Assembly (NCBI GenBank): GCA_026712905.1
Contig: JAPOPM010000073.1
Span: 1-64,000, forward strand
Reading direction: 5' to 3'
DNA length: 64,000 nt
Source: Deltaproteobacteria bacterium
Lineage (GTDB): Bacteria; Desulfobacterota; Binatia; UBA9968; JAJDTQ01
The notes beneath the pieces are model-generated. The model worked only from the letters and a program-made list of their open reading frames with translations. It did no database searches and was not told the DNA's origin. The position numbers and the translations under genes are program-made. This document shows, one piece after another, positions 1 to 9,816 of this stretch. The stretch's first letter is position 1, and each line of letters begins with the position of its first letter.

Positions 1-1
1 C

Positions 2-190
2 GTCCTCATCGAGACCTTCGTCGAGACCCCGCGCTTCACCGGCGCCCTCTACAAGGCCTCCGGCTGGACACTCGTCGGTGTCACCCAGGGTCGGGGCCGA
101 TACGACCGCCATACCCGACGCGATCAGCCGAAAAAGGACATCTGGCTCCGACCCCTCCGCAAGGACTGGCGCCGGACTCTCAACCGGTGA
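2..190 (+). CDS. DUF4338 (DruA-type) protein, C-terminal fragment
   Basis: The gene enters from the left edge, so only its last 62 codons are visible. They read in one frame to a TGA at 188-190. The fragment carries the C-terminal signature I associate with DUF4338/DruA proteins: ETFVETPRFTG, then YKASGW, then VGVTQGRGR, and finally a basic KDIWLRPL segment. DruA is a component of the Druantia anti-phage systems. DUF4338 proteins also occur as stand-alone multicopy genes that behave like mobile elements. A CTAG-ended repeat starts about 150 bp downstream, with no other gene between them. That makes a mobile-element role at least as likely as a defence role. The N-terminus and any partner genes lie outside the window. 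Confidence 0.7.
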   Translation, partial: VLIETFVETPRFTGALYKASGWTLVGVTQGRGRYDRHTRRDQPKKDIWLRPLRKDWRRTLNR

Positions 191-341
191 TATCATGCTC
201 CTCCGTCACCCCTCGCGGTCCTTCATCACTCCGTAACCGAACAAAAACCCCGAAACCGGAGAAAATGCTATCAGGACCGTAATCGAAACGCAACCCACCG
301 GAATCGCAGCCTGGAGGGTCGAGGTCATCGGCTGGCGCGGC

Positions 342-630
342 TTGACCGAACAGCACAGGAGGATGAGTTATACGAAATCCACTATAAGGAACTGGAATAT
401 AAGGGGTTATTGCAGGGCTGACGTGATCAGGTTTGACATGGCAGCGCTTGTCCGCTATCCGAGAAATGGCGAGAAATCAGGTGTGATCACTACACAATAT
501 ATTGGTCTTTTTCGCCGTCGGCTGCGTTACTCTTCCTCGCGTGGTGCCCGCCACTGCTCGTCATCGCGCCTTGCCGACGACGAAAAATCCTGCGCAACTT
601 ATGCCAGGTATTTACGGGACACGACACTAG
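342..630 (-). repeat. CTAG-ended interspersed repeat, copy A (inverted relative to the copy at the right edge)
   Basis: Read on the minus strand, this begins with CTAGTGTCGTGTC at 630. It continues into a shared core (505-590) and then an arm (342-504). Core and arm are near-identical, in reverse complement, to 63733-64000. The core alone recurs at 32790-32875 and 51890-52000. The core ends are themselves roughly inverted (TCGTCGTCGGC against GCCGACGGCGA). The TAG of the terminal CTAG is the stop codon of rarA. ORFs within this segment are repeat-derived and not counted as genes. The stretch 191-341, between the DUF4338 gene and the repeat, holds no gene I can recognise. Confidence 0.85.
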
Positions 631-1952
631 CGTTTCCTCAACGCGATCCAGGCTTCGAGGCGTTCACGGATGACCCGTTCATACCCTTGGTCGCCGGGTT
701 CGTAATAGCGGCGGCCCGCGAGCTCGGACGGCAAGTGTTCCTGTTCCGTGACCTGGCCGGGTTCGTCGTGCGGATAGCGGTAGTCCGCGCCGTAGCCCAG
801 GGCCTTCATGAGCCCGGTGGGTGCGTTGCGCAGGTGGAGCGGGGTGGGCAGCGTGCCGTGCTCGCGCACGTCGCGGGTGGCCTCCAGCAGGGCGCGGTAG
901 GCGGCGTTGGACTTGGGTGCGGTGGCCAGGTAGGTGGCCGCCTGACTCATGGGAATCCGGCCCTCCGGCAGACCCACGAAGTGCACCGCGTCCCTGGCGG
1001 CCACGGCCACCTGGAGGGCGCGCGGATCGGCATTGCCCACGTCCTCGGCGGCGAAGATGACCATGCGCCGGCATAGGAAGAGCGGGTCCTCGCCGGCCTC
1101 GATCATCCGTACCATCCAGTAGACGGCGGCGTCGGGGTCGCTGCCGCGCAGGCTCTTGATGAAGGCCGAGATGAGGTTGTAGTGCTCCTCGCCGGACTTG
1201 TCGTAATGCAGTGGCGAGACCTGCAGCGCCTGTTCCACGTGGTTCAGCTCGATACGCTGCGCGCCGCCCGCGCCGCCCGCCAGCGTGGCGGCCCCCTCCA
1301 GGCCATTGAGCGCGACCCGCGCGTCACCCTGCGCCCGCTGCACCAGCAAGGCGCGCGCCTCGCCATCGATCTCCATGTCCGTGTCCCACAGCCCCCGGCC
1401 GCGCTCGGCCAGGGCGCGGGTGATGACTTGGTCGAGGGTGTCCTCGGTCAAGGGATGGAGCACGCACACCCGGCACCGGGACAGGAGCGGGGAGATGAGC
1501 TCGAATGAGGGGTTCTCGGTGGTGGCGCCGACGAGGGTCAGGAGCCCCGCCTCGACGTGCGGCAGAAAGGTGTCCTGCTGCGACTTGTTGAAGTGATGGA
1601 TCTCGTCCACCAGGAGCACGACCGGGACCGCGCCGCGCTGCAGGCGCCGGGCGTCGGGGAGGATCTTCTTGAGGTCGCGGGTGCCGGAGCTGACCGCGGA
1701 GAAATGGATGCAGTGGGCATGGCACGCGTCCGCCAGGAGGCGTGCCAGCGTGGTCTTGCCGCAGCCCGGCGGCCCCCACAGGATGATGGACTGGAGCCGG
1801 CCGCTGTCGGCCATGCCGCGCAGCAGCTTGCCGGGGCCGAGCAGGTGTTCCTGGCCCAGCACGTCGTCCAGCCGGGCCGGGCGCATGCGCTCAGCCAGCG
1901 GCGCGTTGCCGCCGCTGGCCGAGCGGGGACTCACGGTGTCGAAGAGGTCCAC
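627..1952 (-). CDS. rarA: Replication-associated recombination protein A (RarA/MgsA AAA+ ATPase)
   Basis: This 441-residue AAA+ ATPase belongs to the RarA/MgsA/WRNIP1 family, which acts at stalled replication forks with SSB and RecA. The Walker A motif GPPGCGKTT lies at residues 60-68. Walker B follows as LLVDEIHHF, with a sensor-1-type GATTENPSF. The C-terminal half has the family's tetramerisation region (KSLRGSDPDAA, YWMVRMIEAGEDP). The length is normal for the family. The start is GTG with no strong ribosome binding site, so an alternative start nearby is possible. The stop codon TAG falls exactly in the CTAG end of the adjacent repeat. The gene lies downstream of rplS on the same strand, after a gap of about 120 bp. 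Confidence 0.95.
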   Translation of the reverse strand: MDLFDTVSPRSASGGNAPLAERMRPARLDDVLGQEHLLGPGKLLRGMADSGRLQSIILWGPPGCGKTTLARLLADACHAHCIHFSAVSSGTRDLKKILPDARRLQRGAVPVVLLVDEIHHFNKSQQDTFLPHVEAGLLTLVGATTENPSFELISPLLSRCRVCVLHPLTEDTLDQVITRALAERGRGLWDTDMEIDGEARALLVQRAQGDARVALNGLEGAATLAGGAGGAQRIELNHVEQALQVSPLHYDKSGEEHYNLISAFIKSLRGSDPDAAVYWMVRMIEAGEDPLFLCRRMVIFAAEDVGNADPRALQVAVAARDAVHFVGLPEGRIPMSQAATYLATAPKSNAAYRALLEATRDVREHGTLPTPLHLRNAPTGLMKALGYGADYRYPHDEPGQVTEQEHLPSELAGRRYYEPGDQGYERVIRERLEAWIALRKR

Positions 1953-2072
1953 GAATCACAGTCCGTGCCGCGCGGGCGACGGGAGGGGTGCGTTGGTGGA
2001 AGCGGGCGCGAAGTCGGCGGCCCGATCCCGGCGGCGAGTTCGTACGTCAGCGGGCGGCGCGCCCGGTGGCAT

Positions 2073-2429
2073 TCAGCGCGACACCCGCGGCCGGCGGTCT
2101 TCCTCCAGACGGGCGCGTTTGCCCGAGAGGTTCCGCAGGTAGTACAGCTTGGCCCGGCGCACCCGGCCCTGGGTGACCACTTCGACCTTGTCGATGCGCG
2201 GCGAGTGGAGCGGAAAGATGCGTTCGACGCCGACCCCGTAGGAGGTCTTGCGCACGACGAAGGTCTCGCGGTTGCCGCTCCCGGAGATGGCGATGACCAC
2301 GCCCTCGAAGACCTGGATGCGCTCCTTCTCGCCTTCGATGATGCGCACGTGCACGCGCACGCGTTGCCCGGGCTTGAGCGCCGGCATTTCCCGCGTGTGC
2401 TCCTGTTCGATCTGGTCAATGACGTTCAT
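2073..2429 (-). CDS. rplS: 50S ribosomal protein L19
   Basis: This 118-residue protein matches bL19 of the large ribosomal subunit, which lies at the subunit interface. Diagnostic segments are [25 protein letters not shown], the [17 protein letters not shown] core and the basic ending [15 protein letters not shown]. Length is typical. A GGAAG ribosome binding site precedes the ATG. It is the last gene of the ffh-rpsP-khpA-rimM-trmD-rplS run and starts 13 bp after trmD, so co-transcription and translational coupling are likely. Confidence 0.98.
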   Translation of the reverse strand: MNVIDQIEQEHTREMPALKPGQRVRVHVRIIEGEKERIQVFEGVVIAISGSGNRETFVVRKTSYGVGVERIFPLHSPRIDKVEVVTQGRVRRAKLYYLRNLSGKRARLEEDRRPRVSR

Positions 2430-2442
2430 TGAACACTTCCTT

Positions 2443-3708
2443 TCAGCCAGTATGTCCCAGTATACGATCCAGCATGATGGCGGAGGCGGCTCGTACGGAA
2501 AGATGATTGTAGTCGTCCCGGCCCGCGACAGGTTCGAGAATCAGGTCCGAACGGGCAAAGACGGCATCCGCCAGCCCCCAGCCCGTTCCCAGCAGGATCA
2601 TGCAAGGGACATCGTCCATTATTAGCATTTCCCGCATCTTTCCAAAAGTTGTGCGTTCCCTTCCGGCGACGGTACGCGCGGAGGTCGCCACCAGCCGGGG
2701 AGCAGTGCCGCATTCCGCCCGCACTTGCGCCACCGCGTCGTCCAGGGTGTGGCACACCCGCGCCAGGGAGAGTGCTTCCCTGCGCGTGCTGTTGTAGGCG
2801 CTGCCGTAGCCGCGCTCCCAATGATCGATGATCCGGGTCGCCAGCAACTGGAGCGTCTTCACCGGGTTCACCACGTAGAAGCCCTTCACGCCGTAGGTGC
2901 GGCAGGTACGGGCGATGTCGTGGATGTCCAGATTGGTGATGGACGAGGTCACCGTGTCGCCGCGGCGGTCGGACACCGGGTGGTGCAGCAGTGCCACGTA
3001 AACGTCCGCCAAGGGAATCCCGGCCGCCGTCGGGGCCTTCGCCAGCAGGTCCGGCCGTGCCCGCGCGGTGGTCTCCATGCTCGTCCGGCGGCGCCAGCGC
3101 CGGATCTTCTCATGGTCGCCGGACAGCAGCACCTCCGGCACCTTCATGCCCCGGTACTCCGCGGGGCGGGTGTACTGCGGATACTCCAGAAGGCCCTCGA
3201 CAAAGGAGTCGTCGCGCGCGGAATTCTCGTTCCCCAGCACTCCCGGCACCAGCCGCGTCACCGCGTCGATGACGGCCAGGGCGGGGATCTCGCCGCCGCT
3301 CAAGGTGTAGTCGCCGACGGACACCATGTCGTCGGCGTAGGCTGCCACCCGTTCGTCGAACCCCTCGTAGCGGCCGCAGACCAGGATCACTTCCCGGTCC
3401 TCCAGGAGTCGCGCGGCGGCGGCCTGGTCGAAGACGCGTCCGCGCGGGGAAAGCAGCACCACCCGAGGCTTCGTCAGCCGGCTTCGGCAGTCCTCGATGG
3501 CTTCGATGACGGGCTCCGGCTTGAGCACCATGCCCTGGCCGCCGCCGTAGGGGTAGTCGTCGGTGACGCGGTGCCGGTCCCGTGCGTATTGGCGCAGGTC
3601 CACCAGGTCGATGGACACGAGATCCTTTTCCCGGGCGCGCTTCAGGATGCTGTGCGCCAGGGGCGACTCGAAGATGTCGGGAAAGAGCGTGATGACCGAG
3701 AAGTGCAT
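2443..3708 (-). CDS. trmD: tRNA (guanine-N1)-methyltransferase TrmD fused to a C-terminal SPOUT-type RNA methyltransferase domain
   Basis: Residues 1 to about 230 are TrmD, which makes m1G37 in tRNAs and so protects the reading frame. The trefoil-knot signatures are visible: FPDIFESPL at the start, [22 protein letters not shown] and [11 protein letters not shown]. Residues from about 240 to 421 form a second domain ([46 protein letters not shown]) resembling the SAM-dependent RNA methyltransferase family Methyltrn_RNA_4. This fusion is known in delta-proteobacteria. The start is set at the ATG at 3708, 11 codons inside the longest ORF. It follows a GAGGAA ribosome binding site and matches the canonical TrmD N-terminus ([10 protein letters not shown]). 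The target of the second domain is not known to me. Confidence 0.93.
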   Translation of the reverse strand: MHFSVITLFPDIFESPLAHSILKRAREKDLVSIDLVDLRQYARDRHRVTDDYPYGGGQGMVLKPEPVIEAIEDCRSRLTKPRVVLLSPRGRVFDQAAAARLLEDREVILVCGRYEGFDERVAAYADDMVSVGDYTLSGGEIPALAVIDAVTRLVPGVLGNENSARDDSFVEGLLEYPQYTRPAEYRGMKVPEVLLSGDHEKIRRWRRRTSMETTARARPDLLAKAPTAAGIPLADVYVALLHHPVSDRRGDTVTSSITNLDIHDIARTCRTYGVKGFYVVNPVKTLQLLATRIIDHWERGYGSAYNSTRREALSLARVCHTLDDAVAQVRAECGTAPRLVATSARTVAGRERTTFGKMREMLIMDDVPCMILLGTGWGLADAVFARSDLILEPVAGRDDYNHLSVRAASAIMLDRILGHTG

Positions 3709-3747
3709 CGAAACGGTTCCTCGCCCGCTCGTTCCATGCACGAACGG

Positions 3748-4260
3748 TCAGAGGTCCAGGAGTCCGTCGGGCGGGTCGATGGTGATGGTCCCTTCGACGA
3801 CGTCGATGTGCCGGACTACCTCCGGGATCGCGGGGACCAAGTGTTCCCGCTCGGCGCCGGCCACCACCAGCAGGTCGCCGCCCTGCTTCGCCCATATCCG
3901 GGTCACCGTGCCGACGCGTCCGCCGCCGGCGTCCCGCACCTCGAAACCCACCACTTCCGCATAGTAGTACTCTGACGAGCCGAGCGGCGCGAGCCGCTCG
4001 GCGGGCACCGACAGCCTGTACCCCACCATGTTTCGCGCCGCGTCCATGTCGTCGATGCCCCGAAGCTTGACGAGCGCGAACCCTCGGTGGGGTTTGGCCT
4101 GCTCCAGGTCAACGGTGAGCCGGCTCTCCCCCCGCGTCAACTCCACCTGGGCGCTCGAATAGAGCGTACGGCCCTCCGGGTTGAACAGCCGCACGCGCAC
4201 CCAGCCGGCCACGCCGTGCGTGCCCGCGATGTCGCCCAGGGCGATCTGCTGAATGGACAA
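3748..4260 (-). CDS. rimM: Ribosome maturation factor RimM
   Basis: This 170-residue RimM homologue binds S19 and assists late 30S (3-prime domain) maturation. The N-terminal half has the RimM beta-barrel signature (ALGDIAGTHGVAGWVRV, then LVKLRGIDDMDAARNM). The C-terminal half is the PRC-barrel-like domain (YYYAEVVGFEV, then GDLLVVAGAEREHLVPAIPE). Length is typical. It lies between khpA and trmD with short gaps in the usual translation-operon order, which supports the call. Confidence 0.95.
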   Translation of the reverse strand: MSIQQIALGDIAGTHGVAGWVRVRLFNPEGRTLYSSAQVELTRGESRLTVDLEQAKPHRGFALVKLRGIDDMDAARNMVGYRLSVPAERLAPLGSSEYYYAEVVGFEVRDAGGGRVGTVTRIWAKQGGDLLVVAGAEREHLVPAIPEVVRHIDVVEGTITIDPPDGLLDL

Positions 4261-4275
4261 CGGGAAAGGGAAGGG

Positions 4276-4512
4276 CTACTGCTCGTCGACGATCTCGAGG
4301 ACGACCTTCCGGTGGGTCCGCGCGGCCGCGGCGTTCAGTATCGTGCGCAGGGACTTGGCGGTGCGGCCCTGCTTACCGATGACCCGCCCCAAGTCTTCCT
4401 GGGCGACCTTGAGCTCCAGCACGGAGGCGTCGTCTTCCTGCGTCTCCGTGACTTCCACGGCGTCGGGGCGGTTCACGATGGATTCCGCCAGGTACTGTAC
4501 CAGTTCCTTCAA
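4276..4512 (-). CDS. khpA: KH-domain RNA-binding protein KhpA
   Basis: This small KH-domain protein has the RNA-contacting GxxG loop inside GRVIGKQGRTAKSLRT. It is the usual KhpA found between rpsP and rimM; KhpA partners with KhpB and binds many transcripts. I place the start at a TTG at 4512, reading (M)KELVQYLAESIV. It is preceded by a well-spaced AGGAG and gives the usual length of 78 residues. A GTG at 4557 would add a 15-residue N-terminus atypical of the family. Confidence 0.9.
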   Translation of the reverse strand: MKELVQYLAESIVNRPDAVEVTETQEDDASVLELKVAQEDLGRVIGKQGRTAKSLRTILNAAAARTHRKVVLEIVDEQ

Positions 4513-4575
4513 GAAGCCTGTCTCCTGGAGCGCGGACGTTGGCAGGGCTGTGGGCACGCGTCGCCCGGGACGGGC

Positions 4576-5145
4576 CTATTCCTTGGGCGCCTCTCCGGTT
4601 TCCGCTTCGGTTGGACTCTCCGCCGGGGTCGCGTCTTCCGCCGCGGCCGGGGTCTCCGCCGGGGCCGGGGTCTCCGCCGGGGTCGGGGCTTCCGCTTCGG
4701 CCGGACTCTCCGCGGAGGTCTCCGCCGCGGGGGTCTCCGCCGCGGGGGGCTCCGCCGTCGCGCTCTCCGTCACCGCGGGGCTCTCCGTCACCCCCTCCGC
4801 CGCCTCTGTCACGGCCTGGCTCTCCGCCGCCTCCGTCACCGCCGCGCTTGCCGTCGCCGCCGCGGGCGTCGCGCCGGTCTCGGCACTCTCCGCGACCGCT
4901 CCTGCTTCCTTGGCGGCCCGCCTGATGAGGTTGCGCACCGTCTGGGTCGGCTGCGCTCCCTTCTGAATCCAGTCGCTGACCTTGGCCTGATCCAGTTTCA
5001 GGGTGGCCGCGGGGGTCCGCGGATCGTAGGTGCCCAACTGCTCGATAAATCTTCCGTCGCGCGGGTCGCGCGCGTCCGCCACCACGATGCGGTAATACGG
5101 CCGCTTCTTGGCGCCGTGCCGGCTCAGTCTGATCTTTACGCTCAT
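4576..5145 (-). CDS. rpsP: 30S ribosomal protein S16 with a long Ala/Glu/Pro/Thr-rich C-terminal tail
   Basis: Residues 1 to about 84 are a normal bS16 ([52 protein letters not shown]), needed for 30S assembly. After that comes an extension of about 105 residues made almost only of A, E, P, T, S and V. It contains repeated units such as AETPA and PAVTES, and is acidic and probably disordered. The start is the ATG at 5145, because the longer ORF start would put 12 foreign residues before the invariant S16 N-terminus. The gene lies between ffh and khpA. Confidence 0.95.
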   Translation of the reverse strand: MSVKIRLSRHGAKKRPYYRIVVADARDPRDGRFIEQLGTYDPRTPAATLKLDQAKVSDWIQKGAQPTQTVRNLIRRAAKEAGAVAESAETGATPAAATASAAVTEAAESQAVTEAAEGVTESPAVTESATAEPPAAETPAAETSAESPAEAEAPTPAETPAPAETPAAAEDATPAESPTEAETGEAPKE

Positions 5146-5191
5146 ACGGGTTTGTTCCTTGCGGTCCTTTCTGTAAACCAACCTTTTTAGT

Positions 5192-6538
5192 TCATTGGAA
5201 CGGCGTTGACAACCGGTTCATGAGCCCGCGGCGCTTGCCGCCGGACTTCTTCATCCGCTGCATCATCTTCCTCATCTCCATGTACTGCTTCATGAGCCGG
5301 TTGACGTCCGTCACGCTGGTGCCGCTTCCGTCGGCGATGCGCCGGCGCCGGCTGCCGTTCAGCAGCGCGGGGTTGCGGCGTTCCTTGAGCGTCATGGAGT
5401 TGATGATGGCCTCCACCCGCTTGAGTTCCTTCTCCGCCTGGCCCATGTCCACCTGCTGAGTCAACTTGCGGCCCCCGGGCACCATGTCCAGCAGGCTCCC
5501 GATGGAGCCCATCTTCTTGATGGCCTGCATCTGGGTCTGGAAGTCCTCCAGGGTGAACTCGCCCTTGCGCATGCGCTGCTCGAGCTTCGGCGCGGCCTTC
5601 TTGTCGACGGCCTGTTCCGCCTTCTCGATCAGCGACAACACGTCGCCCATGCCCAAGATGCGCGACGCCATGCGGTCCGGGAAAAAGGGCTCCAGCGCGT
5701 CCGCCTTCTCCCCGACCCCGACATAGAGCACCGGCTTGCCCACCACCGACCGCACCGAGAGCGCGGCGCCGCCGCGGGCATCGCCGTCCATCTTGGTAAG
5801 GACCACGCCGGTGAGGTCGAGGGCGTCGTTGAAGCCCTGGGCCTGGTTGACCGCGTCCTGGCCGATCATGGCGTCGACGGTAAGGATGGTGTTGCGCGGC
5901 TCCAGCGCGGCGCGGATCTCCACCAGCTCCTGCATCATCTCCTCGTCGATCTGGAGCCGCCCGGCGGTGTCGACGATCAGCACGTCGCACAGCCGCTGGT
6001 TCGCCTTGTCCACGGCGGCGCGGCAGATGTCCAGCGGCGCGTCGTTCTCGCCCGATTCGTACACCGGCAGCCCGTTCTCGTCACACAGGGTGCGCAGTTG
6101 CTCCCGCGCCGCCGGCCGGTACACGTCCGCCGACACGAGATAGGGTGCGCGCTTCTGCTGTTTCTTGAGGTGCAGCGCCAGCTTCACGGCGGTGGTAGTC
6201 TTGCCCGACCCCTGGAGCCCCACCAGCATCAGCACCACCGGCTGCCGCCCCTTGAGGTCCACCTGCGCGGCCTCGCCGCCGAGGATCTTGATCAGCTCCT
6301 CCCGGACGATCTTGATGAGCTGCTGGTCCGGCGTCAGGCTCTGGAGCACGTCCTGCCCCATGGCCTGGGACCGGACCGAGTCCGTGAAGCTCTTCACCAC
6401 CTTGAAGTTGACGTCCGCCTCCAAGAGCGCCGTGCGCACCTCGCGCAACGACTCCGCCACGTTGGCCTCGGTGATCCGCCCGTGCCCCCGCAGCCGCTTG
6501 AAAGTCTGCTCCAGCTTGTCGGTGAGGTTCTCGAACAT
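5192..6538 (-). CDS. ffh: Signal recognition particle GTPase Ffh (SRP54)
   Basis: This 448-residue protein is the complete bacterial SRP54, which binds 4.5S RNA and signal sequences and docks with FtsY at the membrane. The N domain is followed by the G domain, with a P-loop in [15 protein letters not shown], a DTAGRLQ motif and the [10 protein letters not shown] (G4) element. The Met-rich M domain follows ([28 protein letters not shown], then repeated M/K residues [10 protein letters not shown]). It is the first gene of the translation operon on this strand. Confidence 0.97.
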   Translation of the reverse strand: MFENLTDKLEQTFKRLRGHGRITEANVAESLREVRTALLEADVNFKVVKSFTDSVRSQAMGQDVLQSLTPDQQLIKIVREELIKILGGEAAQVDLKGRQPVVLMLVGLQGSGKTTTAVKLALHLKKQQKRAPYLVSADVYRPAAREQLRTLCDENGLPVYESGENDAPLDICRAAVDKANQRLCDVLIVDTAGRLQIDEEMMQELVEIRAALEPRNTILTVDAMIGQDAVNQAQGFNDALDLTGVVLTKMDGDARGGAALSVRSVVGKPVLYVGVGEKADALEPFFPDRMASRILGMGDVLSLIEKAEQAVDKKAAPKLEQRMRKGEFTLEDFQTQMQAIKKMGSIGSLLDMVPGGRKLTQQVDMGQAEKELKRVEAIINSMTLKERRNPALLNGSRRRRIADGSGTSVTDVNRLMKQYMEMRKMMQRMKKSGGKRRGLMNRLSTPFQ

Positions 6539-6612
6539 GGGTCCGTCACTGTATCCAATCCGGTTCCGAAGTCAAGCCGCCGGTCCGGGCCTCGACTTGC
6601 CGGGCGGTACAG

Positions 6613-6654
6613 AAAAAAAGGCCTGGAGCCCCACTCCGGAGACTCCAGGCCTTT
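6613..6654 (-). terminator. Rho-independent terminator downstream of groEL
   Basis: On the minus strand an 11-bp stem (GGCCTGGAGTC against a near-perfect return arm) closes a short loop and runs into a seven-U tract at 6613-6619. It lies about 25 bp after the groEL stop. It ends the groES-groEL transcript and separates it from ffh. Confidence 0.9.
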
Positions 6655-6677
6655 GAGCTGCCGCAACGGCAGGGTTG

Positions 6678-8363
<1,686 letters not shown>

Positions 8364-8654
8364 TTATTGCTCGACGATGCCGAGGATGTCGTCCTCGCGC
8401 ATGATGATGTGCTCTTCGCCGTCCAGTGTGATCTCGGTGCCGGCGTACTTGCCGAACAGCACCCGGTCGTTCACTTTCACGTCCAGCGGAGTGACCTTGC
8501 CGCCGTCCTCGGCCTTGCCCTTGCCCACCGCGACGACCTGACCCTCTTGGGGCTTTTCCTTCGCCGCGTCGGGGATGATGATGCCGCCCGCGGTCTTCTC
8601 TTCTTCCTCGATCCGCTTGACGATGACCCGGTCCTGTAAGGGCCTGATGCTCAT
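8364..8654 (-). CDS. groES: Co-chaperonin GroES (10 kDa)
   Basis: This 96-residue co-chaperonin caps GroEL. It starts [14 protein letters not shown], contains the mobile loop [14 protein letters not shown], and ends DILGIVEQ. The start at 8654 sits behind a strong AGGAGG-type ribosome binding site; a longer ORF start 22 codons upstream is rejected because it runs through the 5-prime leader. The gene is transcribed with groEL from the promoter at 8742-8769. Confidence 0.98.
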   Translation of the reverse strand: MSIRPLQDRVIVKRIEEEEKTAGGIIIPDAAKEKPQEGQVVAVGKGKAEDGGKVTPLDVKVNDRVLFGKYAGTEITLDGEEHIIMREDDILGIVEQ

Positions 8655-8741
8655 GTTCGCTCCTCCTCTTTTTAAGTATCGCCTGCAAGATTCCGATACA
8701 CTCGATACACCGATAGACACGCACCAAGCGGTGCGGCGGTA

Positions 8742-8769
8742 AATCTAAGCACGGTCCCGGCACTGTCAA
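8742..8769 (-). promoter_or_regulatory. groESL promoter (housekeeping sigma type)
   Basis: On the minus strand a perfect -35 TTGACA (8764-8769) is separated by 16 bp from a -10 TAGATT (8742-8747). This gives a leader of about 80 nt before groES. No CIRCE inverted repeat (TTAGCACTC type) is seen. The leader contains short direct repeats of CGATACA/CGATAGA (8695-8718), whose role is unknown. Confidence 0.65.
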
Positions 8770-8889
8770 GGGGGTGTGGATGACTTTTGTCGGAAATCGG
8801 ATGCCGCCACGGGTCCCGCGGCGCCCGTCCGCCGTTTGCCGTGCCATCGGAAACTTGACAGAATGGCGTGCAATACCCTGCAAGACGTG

Positions 8890-9816
8890 ATGAAACTCCT
8901 CAAACCGCCGCCCCTCAGGCCCGGCGACACCATCGGGGTCCTTGCCCCAGCCGGAGCCGTGTACGAGGACCTCCTGGCCAAGGGCGTCCACGCGCTGGAG
9001 TCGCGCGGGTTCCGTGTACTGCTCGCCGAGGGAATCCTCGCGCGCAAGGGCTACCTGGCCGGGAGCGAACGGCAGCGCGCGGCAACGCTGGAGAGCTTTT
9101 TCCTGCGGGACGACATCGCGGCCATCTTCTGCGCCCGCGGCGGGTTCGGCTCGATCCAGCTTCTGCCGGCTCTCGACGCCGAGCTCATTCGCACCCACCC
9201 CAAGATCTTCGTCGGCTTCAGCGACGTGACCGCCCTGCTCAACTGGATGTCCCAGAGCTGCGGCATCGTGGCCTTCCACGGGCCGATGGTCGCCGTCGAG
9301 TTCGCCGGTCAGCTCGAAGGCGGGGTGACCAGCAATTTCTGGGATGCGCTCACCGGAAAACGGCGGCTGTGGCAGATCAAGGGCACGGGCGTGCTGCGCG
9401 GCGGCAACGGACCGGCGCGGGGACCGTTGGCCGGAGGATGCCTCTCGGTGCTGGTGACCACTCTCGGGACGCCGTACGAGATCGATACCGCGGGGAAGAT
9501 CGTTTTTCTGGAGGACGTGGGCGAGCGGCCCTACCGCATCGAACGCATGCTGACCCACCTGCGCATGGCGGGAAAGCTGGACGGCGTCGCCGGCGTGGTG
9601 ACCGGCGCCTTCAACGACTGCGACACCGGCGCCGAGCGGGACGTCACCGAGGTCCTGGCCGACGTTTTCGCCGACGCTCCCTACCCAGTGGTGACGGGTC
9701 TGCCCTGCGGCCACGCCACCCCGAACACACTGCTTCCCATCGGGCTCGACGCCGAGCTGGACGGCCGCAACGGCGTGCTGATGCTGGTGGAACCCGCGAC
9801 CCGGGCGGCGTGCTGA
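8890..9816 (+). CDS. LD-carboxypeptidase (peptidase S66, LdcA/MccF family)
   Basis: This is a Ser-Glu-His peptidase of the S66 family. LdcA members trim the terminal D-Ala from murein tetrapeptides in the cytoplasm during peptidoglycan recycling. The N-terminal lobe begins LKPPPLRPGDTIGV and APAG. The nucleophile Ser lies in FVGFSDVTALL, after the glycine-rich CARGGFGS. Later elements (AFHGPM, LEDVGERPYRIERML, GLPCGHATPN) match the family. I chose the ATG at 8890 (308 residues, the usual length); an in-frame ATG at 8863 is possible. Neither has a clear ribosome binding site. It overlaps the next gene by one base (TGATG). Proximity to mpl supports a murein-recycling role. Confidence 0.85.
   Translation: MKLLKPPPLRPGDTIGVLAPAGAVYEDLLAKGVHALESRGFRVLLAEGILARKGYLAGSERQRAATLESFFLRDDIAAIFCARGGFGSIQLLPALDAELIRTHPKIFVGFSDVTALLNWMSQSCGIVAFHGPMVAVEFAGQLEGGVTSNFWDALTGKRRLWQIKGTGVLRGGNGPARGPLAGGCLSVLVTTLGTPYEIDTAGKIVFLEDVGERPYRIERMLTHLRMAGKLDGVAGVVTGAFNDCDTGAERDVTEVLADVFADAPYPVVTGLPCGHATPNTLLPIGLDAELDGRNGVLMLVEPATRAAC

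Noticed and set aside
342-1076. Plus-strand ORF covering the left repeat and the 3-prime end of rarA
   Set aside because: Its first part is the CTAG repeat (the same peptide appears at 63708-63983 from copy D), and the rest is antisense to rarA.
8655-8760. CIRCE or sigma-32 control of groESL
   Set aside because: No TTAGCACTC inverted repeat and no sigma-32-type -10 were found; a normal TTGACA/TAGATT promoter explains it better.
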